NCBI GenBank assembly: GCA_002937455.1
Contig: PTJZ01000004.1
Span: forward strand, 62,001 to 126,000
DNA length: 64,000 nucleotides
Reading direction: 5' to 3'
Source: Alphaproteobacteria bacterium MarineAlpha11_Bin1
GTDB taxonomy: Bacteria; Pseudomonadota; Alphaproteobacteria; MPNO01; UBA830
Below, piece after piece: positions 25,448 to 34,515 of this stretch. The position numbers and the translations under genes were made by a program. Each line of letters starts with the position of its first letter. The first letter of the stretch is position 1. Under the pieces are notes generated by a model. That model had not been told where the DNA came from. It saw only the letters and a list, made by a program, of their open reading frames with translations, and did not search any database.

Positions 25448-28111
25448 TCATTCAGACTGCAGAAGTTCGTAAAAATCCGAACCCTCCCTGTTGAGTTCAT
25501 CCCAGCTACCTTGTTCAGTGACACGTCCGGACTTCATTACTAAGATCTTGTCAAAACTCTCTGCCATAGTTGCACGGTTTAGTGCCCATACCACTCCACG
25601 ACCACTCATTTCGTCACGCAGGTTGGAGAGTAGCGCCGTCTGTGTTGCCCCATCTAGGCTTCCAGTGGCTTCATTTAAGATAAGTACATCAGGCCGTTTA
25701 AGAACTGCCCGAGCAATACCGATCTTCTGTCGTTGGGCGCTGGAAAGCCGTCCTCCGCCTATACCGGCATGGAAATCTAAGCCAACTTCCATCACGATGT
25801 TACGCAAGCCAAGGTCGCTGATAATCGCGGATACAATTTCACCGACCCGATCGGCGCCGCCCGCTTGACCGTAAGCAAGTTTCCCGAACAAGATATTATC
25901 TTGTAGTGTCCCGGCCGAGTTGTACGTGTCCTTATCAAAAAATTCTATCCCCCCCTCCAGTTCGTCCGGGAGATTTTCTGAAAAGGCGTGACGGGCTTTC
26001 AATATTTGCTCTTGGAGGGCATCGTCGATCACCCCTAAACGATGGCGCGAAGGGGAAATCTTGAATGGCAAAGATAGAAGCATAGTTCGTTCTTCTGGTC
26101 GGATCGCATCTATCCCATCACGGCTGATCCGCGTTAGGATCGACTGAAGTTCCGGAAGATCCTCGGATGATATGAAACTGAATTGTTCGAAGAACGGATG
26201 CCCAGCGGACAGCCCCGCGAATACTTCAGCCATAGTAGAGGCGATCTGCTGGCCGGCCTCGAGCATTCGACTCGTCAGGCCTTGGCCGTCGAGGACAGAA
26301 ATTACATATTCGTTTTCAGCAAGGCGATCCATATCAAAAGAGGGCCCTACCGGGGTGCCGAACAGCAGGTTCTCTCCAAGTGTAGCATTTTGATTGTAAC
26401 GCTCCGAGTCAAACCCCTCGACCAGCGCGGCAATATCCGGGTCAGTAACGCGACTACGAAATTCGTTTCGGGCCTCCAAGAATTTATCTGCTAAGCCTGA
26501 CTGGGCCGTCGGATCAACGACGCTGCGAAGTCCTAGGGTATAGATATCTTGATCCAACTTGACCATTTCCAGAACATCGAAGATGCGTTTGAGAAGAGCG
26601 TCATCATCCGGTACGCCAGCACCGTTATAGTCTATCCAGTTGGCATTGAGGTCGTCGGTGGAATTGCCCGAAGCAGTAGCCTCAGACAACCGACTTTCAT
26701 GAATTCGGCGTTCGTCTTCGGTGTAATTGGGTTCTATTAGAGGTAGATGTTGGACGCCGTAGAGCAGGTTATCGCGAATAGTATTCGAGAATAGATAAGC
26801 CGATGCGCCAACGTAAGAGAGCCTTCTGCCTGTGACTGCCTCCGGCATATCCCCAAGCTTTTCTGGGCCGATCTGTAGGCCGCCTCCAGTTGGCTCCAGA
26901 AGAGCTGCTAAAAGCTGGGCCGTTTCTTCCTTCCCGGAACCGCCACCACCAACCATTGCGACATGTTCGGAGGTATCAAAGGTGAAAGAGGCACTATCGA
27001 CCAGCGTGGCGCCCGTGTCATCCCCCAAGGACAGGCCAGAGGCTACAACGTCGCCACGCAGCGGCTCCACCGACTCTGGTTCACCTACCTGGCGACTTTC
27101 TTCCATCATTCCTGGCGGCTGGAACTGTTCCATCACCTGCTCGTACTTAATTTTTGCATCTGCTTGACGCTGATAAAAATTCAGAAGTTCTTTCCAGGGT
27201 GCTGCGAGGTCCTTATGGGCGGCGATAGCTGCCATAAGTGTGCCGATCTCGAGTTCGCCCTTTATTGCTAGCCAGCCACCAATCGCGTAGAAGCAAAATG
27301 GGCCGAGTTGATTTATCGAATTATTCAGGAATTTGATTATAAACTTCCAAATATAAATCTGGAGGCGGACATCGTATAAGGCCCCTAGGCGGCCAGAAAA
27401 TTCAGCCAACTCGCGCCGAGCGCTGTTATTTGAATGAATTTCAACAACACCATTTGCTGTTTCGCCGATACGGTCGGACAGCTGACGCACCAAACGAACC
27501 CTTTGCTTGCTAAACACTCTTACACGGCTTTGCAGCTTCGGGATCAGGTAGCCCTGGAGTGGGTATAGCGCGATCGCGGCAAGCGCCATAAACCAGTTCT
27601 GAACAAACAAAAACGCGAGAATGACTAGTAGGTAGCCGCCTTGGAATACCGGTAACTTAAAAGCATCGCCGACAAACCCGCCCAACGGCTCGACCTCAGC
27701 GGTGATCATAGTCACCATTTCGGACGATGATGTTTTTCGAAACTGTGGTAGCGGAAACCTCAGAATTCTACCGTATAGCTGGAAACGTAGCCGGCGCAAC
27801 ATACGTTCGCCCGTTATCCCTGCGTAGAGATTGATCGCGTATTTAAACGCCTGATTAACAATCACAAGAATGAGAAAACCGGCACACAGGACCCAGAGAT
27901 AGTTAATTTGGTCTAACTCAACACCCACCATCGTAGTTGGAAAGCTGACACTTTTGGCTTGAATTGCACCGTTAACGATCATCTTTGGTAATTCGTAAAA
28001 GGCATATAAGAAGGGGAACGACGCAATCGCCATAAGCGTCAGAATGACCTGCTGACGCAGCGAATACTTCATGACGTAACGGTAAATGCTTGTTTCCACT
28101 TGGATCCCCAC
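25448..28111 (-). CDS. ABC exporter with enlarged, degenerate nucleotide-binding domain
   Basis: 887 residues. An N-terminal transmembrane domain of the exporter type (about six helices, to residue 330) is followed by one nucleotide-binding domain. Walker A GGGGSGKEE (near residue 388) has Glu after the lysine where Ser/Thr is usual. The signature LSSAQRQK comes near residue 787, about 290 residues later than normal. Walker B VLILNEATG has Asn for the usual Asp, and the H-loop region reads ALNRAT. The insert holds two more copies of the T-x-x-[DE]-N-[IL]-L-[FY]-G motif (near 571 and 732) besides the normal one near 440. The frame opens at GTG 28111; GTG 28099 with GGGGA upstream is an alternative start. 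Substrate unknown. Confidence 0.88.
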   Translation of the reverse strand: MGIQVETSIYRYVMKYSLRQQVILTLMAIASFPFLYAFYELPKMIVNGAIQAKSVSFPTTMVGVELDQINYLWVLCAGFLILVIVNQAFKYAINLYAGITGERMLRRLRFQLYGRILRFPLPQFRKTSSSEMVTMITAEVEPLGGFVGDAFKLPVFQGGYLLVILAFLFVQNWFMALAAIALYPLQGYLIPKLQSRVRVFSKQRVRLVRQLSDRIGETANGVVEIHSNNSARRELAEFSGRLGALYDVRLQIYIWKFIIKFLNNSINQLGPFCFYAIGGWLAIKGELEIGTLMAAIAAHKDLAAPWKELLNFYQRQADAKIKYEQVMEQFQPPGMMEESRQVGEPESVEPLRGDVVASGLSLGDDTGATLVDSASFTFDTSEHVAMVGGGGSGKEETAQLLAALLEPTGGGLQIGPEKLGDMPEAVTGRRLSYVGASAYLFSNTIRDNLLYGVQHLPLIEPNYTEDERRIHESRLSEATASGNSTDDLNANWIDYNGAGVPDDDALLKRIFDVLEMVKLDQDIYTLGLRSVVDPTAQSGLADKFLEARNEFRSRVTDPDIAALVEGFDSERYNQNATLGENLLFGTPVGPSFDMDRLAENEYVISVLDGQGLTSRMLEAGQQIASTMAEVFAGLSAGHPFFEQFSFISSEDLPELQSILTRISRDGIDAIRPEERTMLLSLPFKISPSRHRLGVIDDALQEQILKARHAFSENLPDELEGGIEFFDKDTYNSAGTLQDNILFGKLAYGQAGGADRVGEIVSAIISDLGLRNIVMEVGLDFHAGIGGGRLSSAQRQKIGIARAVLKRPDVLILNEATGSLDGATQTALLSNLRDEMSGRGVVWALNRATMAESFDKILVMKSGRVTEQGSWDELNREGSDFYELLQSE

Positions 28112-28197
28112 CGATGCGACGAACGTATAAGCTGTCGGTATGTTTGCGACAGTACCCCATATTACCGCAACGTGCCGCCTATTGAATAGCCATGCCG

Positions 28198-28236
28198 GCT
28201 TTTATCTATATCGTGCTAAATATCAGCTTTTATCTA
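28198..28236. repeat. 11-bp direct repeat in the divergent promoter region
   Basis: GCTTTTATCTA occurs at 28198-28208 and again at 28226-28236, 28 bp apart centre to centre, in the 233-bp A+T-rich gap between the ABC exporter and the glycosyltransferase operon. Tandem half-sites on nearly one face of the helix could bind a regulator. A TATAAT-like sequence lies downstream near 28281-28286. Confidence 0.5.
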
Positions 28237-28344
28237 ATTCATAGTAAAATGTGTTAATATCAGAAAAAGATCCCTCCAGACATATAATATTTGGGGAGAT
28301 GTCCAAGGCATGCGATATTCTGCGCAAAACCCATTGGTTCATGC

Positions 28345-29565
28345 ATGATGACAAATAAACAGCCGCAGCGAGCACTCATTTACAGCCATGATAGCTTCGG
28401 ACTCGGGCATCTGCGGCGTTGTCGTGCTATCGCTCATGCTCTCGTGGACCAGAACCAAAACATGTCCGTAATTATTCTTTCTGGATCGCCAATCATAGGG
28501 AATTTCGATTTCAAGCGAAGGGTCGATTTCGTAAGGGTGCCCGGTGTAATAAAGCTGCGTAACGGCGATTACACGTCTCACAGCCTAGATCTCGATATTG
28601 AACAGACCGTTGCGCTACGCGCATCAATCATCAAGCACACAGCTGAAGTATTCGATCCAAATATCTTCATTGTCGACAAGGAGCCTCTGGGCCTGCGGGG
28701 GGAGGTTGCGGAAACATTAGAAATGCTGTGTGAACGCGGTACACCTCTGGTTCTGGGGTTGCGCGACGTAATGGATGAGCCATCGTTGTTAGCGCCTGAA
28801 TGGGAGCGTAAGAATGTCATTCCGGCGCTTGAACACCTTTACGATCAGATTTGGGTCTACGGTTTGCCGCAAATCTGTGACCCCCTTGCGGAGATTACGT
28901 TACCTCAACAGGTCCGGCGCAAAATGGTTTACACCGGATATCTGGAACGTGACGCCGCGCGCGGCGCGCCCAACGCCGAACATGCGGTTCCTTTCGACCA
29001 GCCTCACCTGTTAGTGACGCCGGGAGGCGGTGGAGACGGGGAAGCAATGGTCGATTGGGTGCTCCGCGCTTACGAGTCAGAGGCCACGCCACCATATCCG
29101 GCATTGATGGTGTTCGGACCGTTCATGCAACAAGAAAAACAACTCGAGTTCAGCCGTCGAGTCGCAGAACTTAAAAATGTTGAAGCGATAACGTTCGAGG
29201 CCAATATCGAACCATTGATCCAAGCCGCGGCGGGCATCGTGGCAATGGGGGGTTATAACACATTTTGCGAGATCCTTTCCTTCGACAAACCGGCTCTGGT
29301 CATCCCGCGAACGGTACCTCGTATGGAGCAGTTCATCAGGGCGGATCGTGCCCAAGAATTGGGCCTTGTCCGTATGCTGGAGGATGACGGTATCCGCAAT
29401 GCTAGGGACATGGCGACCGCTCTGCGCCACCTGCCACAACAGAACCGTCCATCCGATATCGTCGTACCGGGGCTACTCGACGGACTGCCAAACGTTAACC
29501 GGCTGGCACGCCGCCTTACTGGGCGCCGCGCAAAACCAATCGCTGCCATTGCAGGCCGAGTCTGA
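28345..29565 (+). CDS. MurG-like glycosyltransferase (GT-B fold), first gene of the glycan operon
   Basis: 406 residues from the ATG at 28345 (a second ATG follows at 28348). N-terminal HDSFGLGHLRRCRAIAHAL resembles the glycine-rich loop of MurG/GT28-type transferases, and AMGGYNTFCEILSFDKPALVIP near the C-terminus is the nucleotide-sugar contact region. It should transfer a sugar from a nucleotide donor. A second paralogue with the same motifs lies four genes downstream. No membrane helix is obvious, so it works at the cytoplasmic face. The RBS is weak. Acceptor and donor unknown. Confidence 0.8.
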   Translation: MMTNKQPQRALIYSHDSFGLGHLRRCRAIAHALVDQNQNMSVIILSGSPIIGNFDFKRRVDFVRVPGVIKLRNGDYTSHSLDLDIEQTVALRASIIKHTAEVFDPNIFIVDKEPLGLRGEVAETLEMLCERGTPLVLGLRDVMDEPSLLAPEWERKNVIPALEHLYDQIWVYGLPQICDPLAEITLPQQVRRKMVYTGYLERDAARGAPNAEHAVPFDQPHLLVTPGGGGDGEAMVDWVLRAYESEATPPYPALMVFGPFMQQEKQLEFSRRVAELKNVEAITFEANIEPLIQAAAGIVAMGGYNTFCEILSFDKPALVIPRTVPRMEQFIRADRAQELGLVRMLEDDGIRNARDMATALRHLPQQNRPSDIVVPGLLDGLPNVNRLARRLTGRRAKPIAAIAGRV

Positions 29566-29579
29566 ACGACCGTATCGCC

Positions 29580-30833
29580 ATGTCTGGCCGCATCGCCATA
29601 GTAGTCAAAGGGTACCCACGTTTGTCGGAAACCTTTATAGCCCAAGAGATTCGGGGCCTTGAAGAACGAGGGCTCGATGTCGAGATCGTATCTCTACGAC
29701 ACCCGACGGACAGCCAAAAACATCCGGTACACGAAGAAATTGAGGCCCCCGTACGATATCTTCCGGAATATCTTTACCAAGAACCACGACGGGTGTGGGT
29801 TGCTTGGCGCAAAATGCGGAAATTGTCAGCCTACCGGAAAGTTCGGCGTGCATGGCTACGAGATTTATACCGCGACAGGACAACTAACCGAATCCGTCGC
29901 TTCGGGCAGGCCCTCGTGCTGGCACATGAACTGGCGCCAGATATAGAACATATCCATGCTCATTTTCTACACACGCCCGCATCCGTCGCACGCTACGCAG
30001 CTGCGCTGACTGGAAGGCCCTGGACTGTATCCGCCCACGCAAAGGATATCTGGACCACGCCGGAATGGGAGAAGCGAGAAAAATTGGCCGCCGCTAGCTG
30101 GCTGGTTACCTGTTCTGGCTATGCTCGAGACCATCTGGCGGCGCTGGACAACGGGGAAGGAAAAGTGGAGTTGGTCTATCATGGGCTGGACGCTGATCGA
30201 TTTCCGCCCGCGCCGAACAGAAGGGCCTTGCGCGATGGGTCTGATCCTGACGACCCATTGTACTTCTTGTGTGTGGGCCGAGCGGTGGAGAAAAAGGGTC
30301 ACGACATTCTCCTCGATGCGGTGGCGGGATTGCCTTCACATATCAATTGGCGGCTGTGGCATGTCGGCGGCGGCGAATTGTGTGACCGCTTAAAAGTGCG
30401 GGCCGAACGGCTTGGTATCGCGGACAGAGTGGTCTGGTTCGGCGCATTGCCGCAAGGTGAAGTGCGCAATCTATACCGAAAGGCCGACTTGTTCGTTTTG
30501 GCAAGCCGGGTCGGTAACGATGGTGACCGCGACGGTCTTCCAAATGTACTGATGGAAGCTCAGAGCCAGGGCTTAGTCTGTGTTGCTACCGATGTTTCAG
30601 CCATTCCGGAGTTGATCGTCGACGGCGAAACTGGGGTGCTGGTCCCGGCGGATAACCCTGATGCACTCAGAAACGCAATCGCGACGCTCGCTGTAAATTC
30701 CGAACGCAGACTGTTTCTAGGCCGCGCTGGAGAGGCGCGCGTACGAAGCGCATTTTCATTCAGGGCGGGGATCGACCGGCTTGCAGCCAAGCTAGGTGCA
30801 GCGGTCACTTTATCCGACCGCGATGCGGCCTGA
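29580..30833 (+). CDS. GT4-family glycosyltransferase
   Basis: 417 residues, GT-B fold retaining glycosyltransferase. N-terminal GYPRLSETFIAQEIRGLEERG and the HIHAHFLHTPASVARYAA segment shape the acceptor domain. The donor domain has FLCVGRAVEKKGHDILLDA and ends with DGLPNVLMEAQSQGLVCVAT, the ExxxxxxxE-type motif with two acidic residues. 14 bp follow the preceding gene, so it is within the same operon. Related proteins add hexoses to lipids or polysaccharides, but the substrate is not readable. SETFIAQEI is typical of colanic-acid-type GT4 enzymes. Confidence 0.85.
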   Translation: MSGRIAIVVKGYPRLSETFIAQEIRGLEERGLDVEIVSLRHPTDSQKHPVHEEIEAPVRYLPEYLYQEPRRVWVAWRKMRKLSAYRKVRRAWLRDLYRDRTTNRIRRFGQALVLAHELAPDIEHIHAHFLHTPASVARYAAALTGRPWTVSAHAKDIWTTPEWEKREKLAAASWLVTCSGYARDHLAALDNGEGKVELVYHGLDADRFPPAPNRRALRDGSDPDDPLYFLCVGRAVEKKGHDILLDAVAGLPSHINWRLWHVGGGELCDRLKVRAERLGIADRVVWFGALPQGEVRNLYRKADLFVLASRVGNDGDRDGLPNVLMEAQSQGLVCVATDVSAIPELIVDGETGVLVPADNPDALRNAIATLAVNSERRLFLGRAGEARVRSAFSFRAGIDRLAAKLGAAVTLSDRDAA

Positions 30834-30844
30834 AGCTTCGTACG

Positions 30845-31996
30845 ATGAGGATCGCTTTCTACGCCCCAATGAAACCTGTATCGTCGCCGGTGCCGTCGGG
30901 CGATCGCCAAATGGCTCGCAACCTGATTGCCGCTCTGGGGTGCGGGCATAAGGTGGACATTGCCAGCGAGTTCGTTAGCCGCGACGGTATCGGGGATCCA
31001 GCAACCCAGAGGGCGCTTGCCCAGGGGGCACAAGAGGAAGCAAGGGTTCTGATCGAGAACTGGCAGAGGGGAAATTCCGAGCGGCGGCCTGATGCCTGGT
31101 TCACATATCACGTATACCACAAAGCGCCGGACTGGATCGGGCCGGCTGTCAGCGAGGCCCTCGAAATACCCTATTTTCTCGCCGAGGTTTCCCACGCGCC
31201 TAAACAGGCGGGTGGGCCCTGGGACATTGGGTACAGAGCGGCGGAATCGGCCATCAAGCACGGGCTAGGAATTATCGGCCTGTCGCAGCGAGACGCCGCC
31301 TGCGTGCAACCGTTGCTAGAAGATCCCGGCAGATATCACACTCTTCCGCCGTTCACCGACACGACGCCTTTCGCGCTTGCCGCAAAAAACCGGATAAAAC
31401 ATCGAGCAGATATCGTCGGGCGCTTTCAGGTGGACGGTAACACCCCGATACTGTTGGCGGTTGGAATGATGCGGGACGGAGACAAGCTCGCCAGTTACCG
31501 GGTGCTGGCCGAGGCACTAGGTCGTCTACAGAATAGTGAATGGGCGCTTCTGATCGTAGGCGACGGCCCCGCTCGTTTACCGGTGGAAGCCGCGTTTGCA
31601 GATTTGGCCAGTAATCGCATCCGGTTCGCGGGTGGGGTCATGCCTGAGGAACTGCCTGCGTTATACGCAGCGGCGGATTTAATGGTCTGGCCTGCTGTGA
31701 ACGAGGCATACGGGATGGCAATGTTGGAAGCCCAAGCCACGGGACTACCAGTGGTCGCAGGTGAAACCGGCGGGGTTCCAGATTTTGTCAGACACGGCGA
31801 AACTGGGCTTTTGTGTCTTGTCGGGGATGTTGGTGCATTTGCCACCGCCACTGCGGAATTGCTCGTTGCGCCGAATAGGCGGTCCGTATTCTCAAAGAAG
31901 GCACTTGCTCGCACGGCCTCAGAAAACGATATAACATCCGCGGCGGTCACGCTCGACCGTATTTTGCGTGGCGCTGTGGAGTTGGGGGCCGTATGA
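30845..31996 (+). CDS. GT4-family glycosyltransferase
   Basis: 383 residues. The N-terminal MRIAFYAPMKPVSSPVPSGD is the loop of GT4 enzymes that contacts the donor phosphate. The C-terminal domain includes LLIVGDGPARLPVEAAF and the conserved EAYGMAMLEAQATGLPVVAG with its glutamates. Between them lies a long stretch without clear resemblance. Its stop overlaps the histidine phosphatase start (ATGA). Being third in the row, it may extend the product of the previous transferases. Substrate unknown. Confidence 0.82.
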   Translation: MRIAFYAPMKPVSSPVPSGDRQMARNLIAALGCGHKVDIASEFVSRDGIGDPATQRALAQGAQEEARVLIENWQRGNSERRPDAWFTYHVYHKAPDWIGPAVSEALEIPYFLAEVSHAPKQAGGPWDIGYRAAESAIKHGLGIIGLSQRDAACVQPLLEDPGRYHTLPPFTDTTPFALAAKNRIKHRADIVGRFQVDGNTPILLAVGMMRDGDKLASYRVLAEALGRLQNSEWALLIVGDGPARLPVEAAFADLASNRIRFAGGVMPEELPALYAAADLMVWPAVNEAYGMAMLEAQATGLPVVAGETGGVPDFVRHGETGLLCLVGDVGAFATATAELLVAPNRRSVFSKKALARTASENDITSAAVTLDRILRGAVELGAV

Positions 31997-32601
31997 CGGA
32001 GATTGCTTTGATCCGCCACGGACCAACCGACTGGAACGGGGAGCATCGGCTACAGGGCCGCACTGACCGCCCACTGTCGGCGGAAGGGTGCGAGGAAGTC
32101 GCGAAATGGCGCGTTCCCGACGCCTATCGGGTGTTTCGGTGGGTTTCTAGCCCCCTTAGCCGAGCGCAGCAGACGGCCGAAATACTCTCGCTTGAAATCA
32201 CTCAGCTTGACCCCGCGATTATTGAAATGGACTGGGGCGCATGGGAAGGCCACACCCGTTCGGAGCTGGAAGAAATATACGGCGATGAGATTTCTATCCG
32301 AGCCGCAAAGGGGCTTGATCTGCGGCCGCACGGGGGCGAAAGCCCGCGAGACGTACGCGACCGCGTGGCCGCTTGGGCACGCGAGATAGCGGCTACAGGA
32401 CAACCGACCGGCGCTGTCTGCCACCAGGGAATCATACGGGCGGCGCTGTCATTAGCGACCGGATGGAGTATGGTTGGCAAACCGCCGGAAAAAATGAATT
32501 GGGCCAGTGTTCACATATTCGAAGCTGATTCGGATGGTGGTTTCGCGATCGAAGCGCTGAACGTTCCCCTGACAGAGAATGGAGGGAATAATGGCACCTA
32601 G
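31993..32601 (+). CDS. Histidine phosphatase superfamily protein
   Basis: 202 residues. The phosphohistidine loop is ALIRHGPTDWN near the N-terminus and the second catalytic histidine is in VCHQGIIRA near residue 140. The arginine of LSRAQQTAEIL and acidic EMDWGAWEG complete the phosphoglycerate-mutase/phosphatase fold. Such enzymes dephosphorylate small molecules (for example alpha-ribazole phosphate or sugar phosphates). Inside a glycosyltransferase operon it more likely handles a phosphorylated sugar or lipid-carrier intermediate. The start overlaps the previous gene and the end overlaps the next. Confidence 0.87.
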   Translation: MTEIALIRHGPTDWNGEHRLQGRTDRPLSAEGCEEVAKWRVPDAYRVFRWVSSPLSRAQQTAEILSLEITQLDPAIIEMDWGAWEGHTRSELEEIYGDEISIRAAKGLDLRPHGGESPRDVRDRVAAWAREIAATGQPTGAVCHQGIIRAALSLATGWSMVGKPPEKMNWASVHIFEADSDGGFAIEALNVPLTENGGNNGT

Positions 32602-33751
32602 AATATTTTTCTGGGTGCAGCATCTGCTCGGGATAGGACATCTGAAACGAACCGCGACCCTTTCGCGGGCATTCAGCCGCGCAGGTATGGACGTGACCAT
32701 CGTGTCCGGCGGTCACGATGTGCCGGGCCTCGACGTAACAGGTGCAAAGCTGATCCAGCTACCACCCGTGCGCGCGGCAGATAAGCATTTTAAAACCCTG
32801 GTCGACGAAAATGGTCTGGAAATCGATGAAGCTTTCTATGAACGGCGCCGCGGGCTCCTGTTGCAGGCTTATGAAGCTTGTTCCCCGGATGCTGTCATCA
32901 CGGAGCTGTTTCCATTTGGGCGGCGCCAACTGCGCAACGAACTGACCGCGCTGTTAGATGCCGCAAAGACACGGCCAAACCGACCACTTATTGTATCTTC
33001 GGTCCGCGACATCTTGGTCAAACCACCCAAGCCACAGCGTGTGGAAGAGATGTTGTCGCGGATCGAAACCTATTATGATCGCATACTTATTCACGGTGAT
33101 CCAAAACTAATACCCTTCGGCGATACTTTTGGCCCCGCTGACCGGATTTCGGATATCGTCGCCTATAGTGGATATGTTGTGGACACGCCGAAAAAAATAC
33201 CAGGTGGGCCGGGTGCCGACGAGGTGATTGTTTCCGCCGGCGGGGGGGCTGTCTCTGAGGAACTCTTTAGAGCCGCCATGTTAGCTAGGAAAGAAACGGA
33301 ACTTTCCGATCGCCTATGGCGTATTCTCGTCGGCCATGCCCTGCCGCAGGCCATATTTGATCAGCTGAAAGAAGACGCGCCAGAGGGTATCGCCGTCGAA
33401 CGGGCCCGGGCGGATTTTACTACGCTGATGGCGAATTGCACGCTCTCAATCAGCCAGGGTGGTTACAACACAGTTATGGAAATGTTAGCGGCGCAGACCC
33501 GTGGCGTGATCGTGCCCTATGCCGGCGGTCTGGAAACGGAACAGACGCTGCGCGCGCGTCTTCTGGAAGACCGCAACGGTATCCGCAGTATTAAGGAAGA
33601 TCAGTTGAGCCCGCAAGCCCTTGCCCACGCCGTAAATGAAGCACTGGCCGCCCCGCCACCGGATATCTCGGGGCTTAAAGCCAACGGTGCTGATACAAGC
33701 GCCCACCTCCTCTCAGCATGGCTCGAGCAGCACTGTCGGACGGCCACATGA
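32591..33751 (+). CDS. MurG-like glycosyltransferase (GT-B fold), second paralogue
   Basis: 386 residues from the ATG at 32591, preceded by GGAGGG at the right distance; an in-frame ATG 12 bp upstream is inferior. N-terminal FWVQHLLGIGHLKRTATLSR repeats the loop seen in the first gene of the operon, and ISQGGYNTVMEMLAAQTRGV repeats its donor-binding segment. The two are paralogues with different sequences between, so they likely act on different acceptors of the same pathway. It overlaps the phosphatase by 11 bp and the deacetylase by 4 bp, which implies tight co-expression. Confidence 0.82.
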   Translation: MAPRIFFWVQHLLGIGHLKRTATLSRAFSRAGMDVTIVSGGHDVPGLDVTGAKLIQLPPVRAADKHFKTLVDENGLEIDEAFYERRRGLLLQAYEACSPDAVITELFPFGRRQLRNELTALLDAAKTRPNRPLIVSSVRDILVKPPKPQRVEEMLSRIETYYDRILIHGDPKLIPFGDTFGPADRISDIVAYSGYVVDTPKKIPGGPGADEVIVSAGGGAVSEELFRAAMLARKETELSDRLWRILVGHALPQAIFDQLKEDAPEGIAVERARADFTTLMANCTLSISQGGYNTVMEMLAAQTRGVIVPYAGGLETEQTLRARLLEDRNGIRSIKEDQLSPQALAHAVNEALAAPPPDISGLKANGADTSAHLLSAWLEQHCRTAT

Positions 33752-34515
33752 GTTCTTGGGGCGACCTAACGGCCGAGCTCGATCACTGGGCTGATGCCGG
33801 ACGGAACGCGGTGTTCTGGTGGCGAGATGACGATGCGATCGAGCCGACGTCCGCCCTCGAACACCTGCTCGCTCTCCAGCGTGAGGCCGGCGTGCCGGTC
33901 GCTATCGCCGTCGTCCCCGCGACCGCGGTGCCTGCGCTATCAGATATATTGTCAGATATGCACGTAGATATCCTGCAGCATGGATATGCCCACCGGAATT
34001 TCCGGTCTTCTGGTGACCGGAAATCTGAGCTCGGTGCCGATCGGGATCTGTGGGACATAGCTGGCGAACTGGCCACAGGTCGGGGGCGACTGTTCGATAT
34101 TTTTGGCGAGGGCGGCTGGGTCGAGGCCATAGTCCCGCCATGGAACCGAATCCACCCCTCGGTAATGTCCCTGCTGCCGGGTCTGGGGTACCACGGTATC
34201 TCGACATTCGCAGCCCGCCCAAATGTTGAACCAGTGCCGGGGCTGACGGCTGTCAACACTCATATAGACATTATCGATTGGCACGGTACCGGGGGTTTTG
34301 CAGGGAACACGTCCAATCTAGCCGCGGCGATCGCGCATCTTGTCGCGAAGCGCGAAGGGGCGGCGGATGCTGGAGAGGCTACGGGATTGCTCACTCACCA
34401 TCTAACGCATGACCAAGGGTGTTGGGATTTCATCCGCGAATTCATCGATCGGACGGCATCCCATCCGGCAGCCCGTTGGATGTCGGCGCGAGACCTTTTT
34501 CCGGCACCCGCGTGA
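33748..34515 (+). CDS. Polysaccharide deacetylase-like (NodB-fold) protein
   Basis: 255 residues from the ATG at 33748, which overlaps the previous stop as ATGA; an in-frame ATG at 33718 lies within that gene. WWRDDDAIEPT supplies the metal-binding aspartates and QHGYAHRNF the H-x-x-x-H motif of carbohydrate esterase family 4. IVPPWNRIHP resembles the next conserved motif. No signal peptide is present, which is unusual for polysaccharide deacetylases; it may work on a cytoplasmic sugar-linked intermediate. It would remove N-acetyl groups. Substrate unknown. Confidence 0.8.
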   Translation: MSSWGDLTAELDHWADAGRNAVFWWRDDDAIEPTSALEHLLALQREAGVPVAIAVVPATAVPALSDILSDMHVDILQHGYAHRNFRSSGDRKSELGADRDLWDIAGELATGRGRLFDIFGEGGWVEAIVPPWNRIHPSVMSLLPGLGYHGISTFAARPNVEPVPGLTAVNTHIDIIDWHGTGGFAGNTSNLAAAIAHLVAKREGAADAGEATGLLTHHLTHDQGCWDFIREFIDRTASHPAARWMSARDLFPAPA

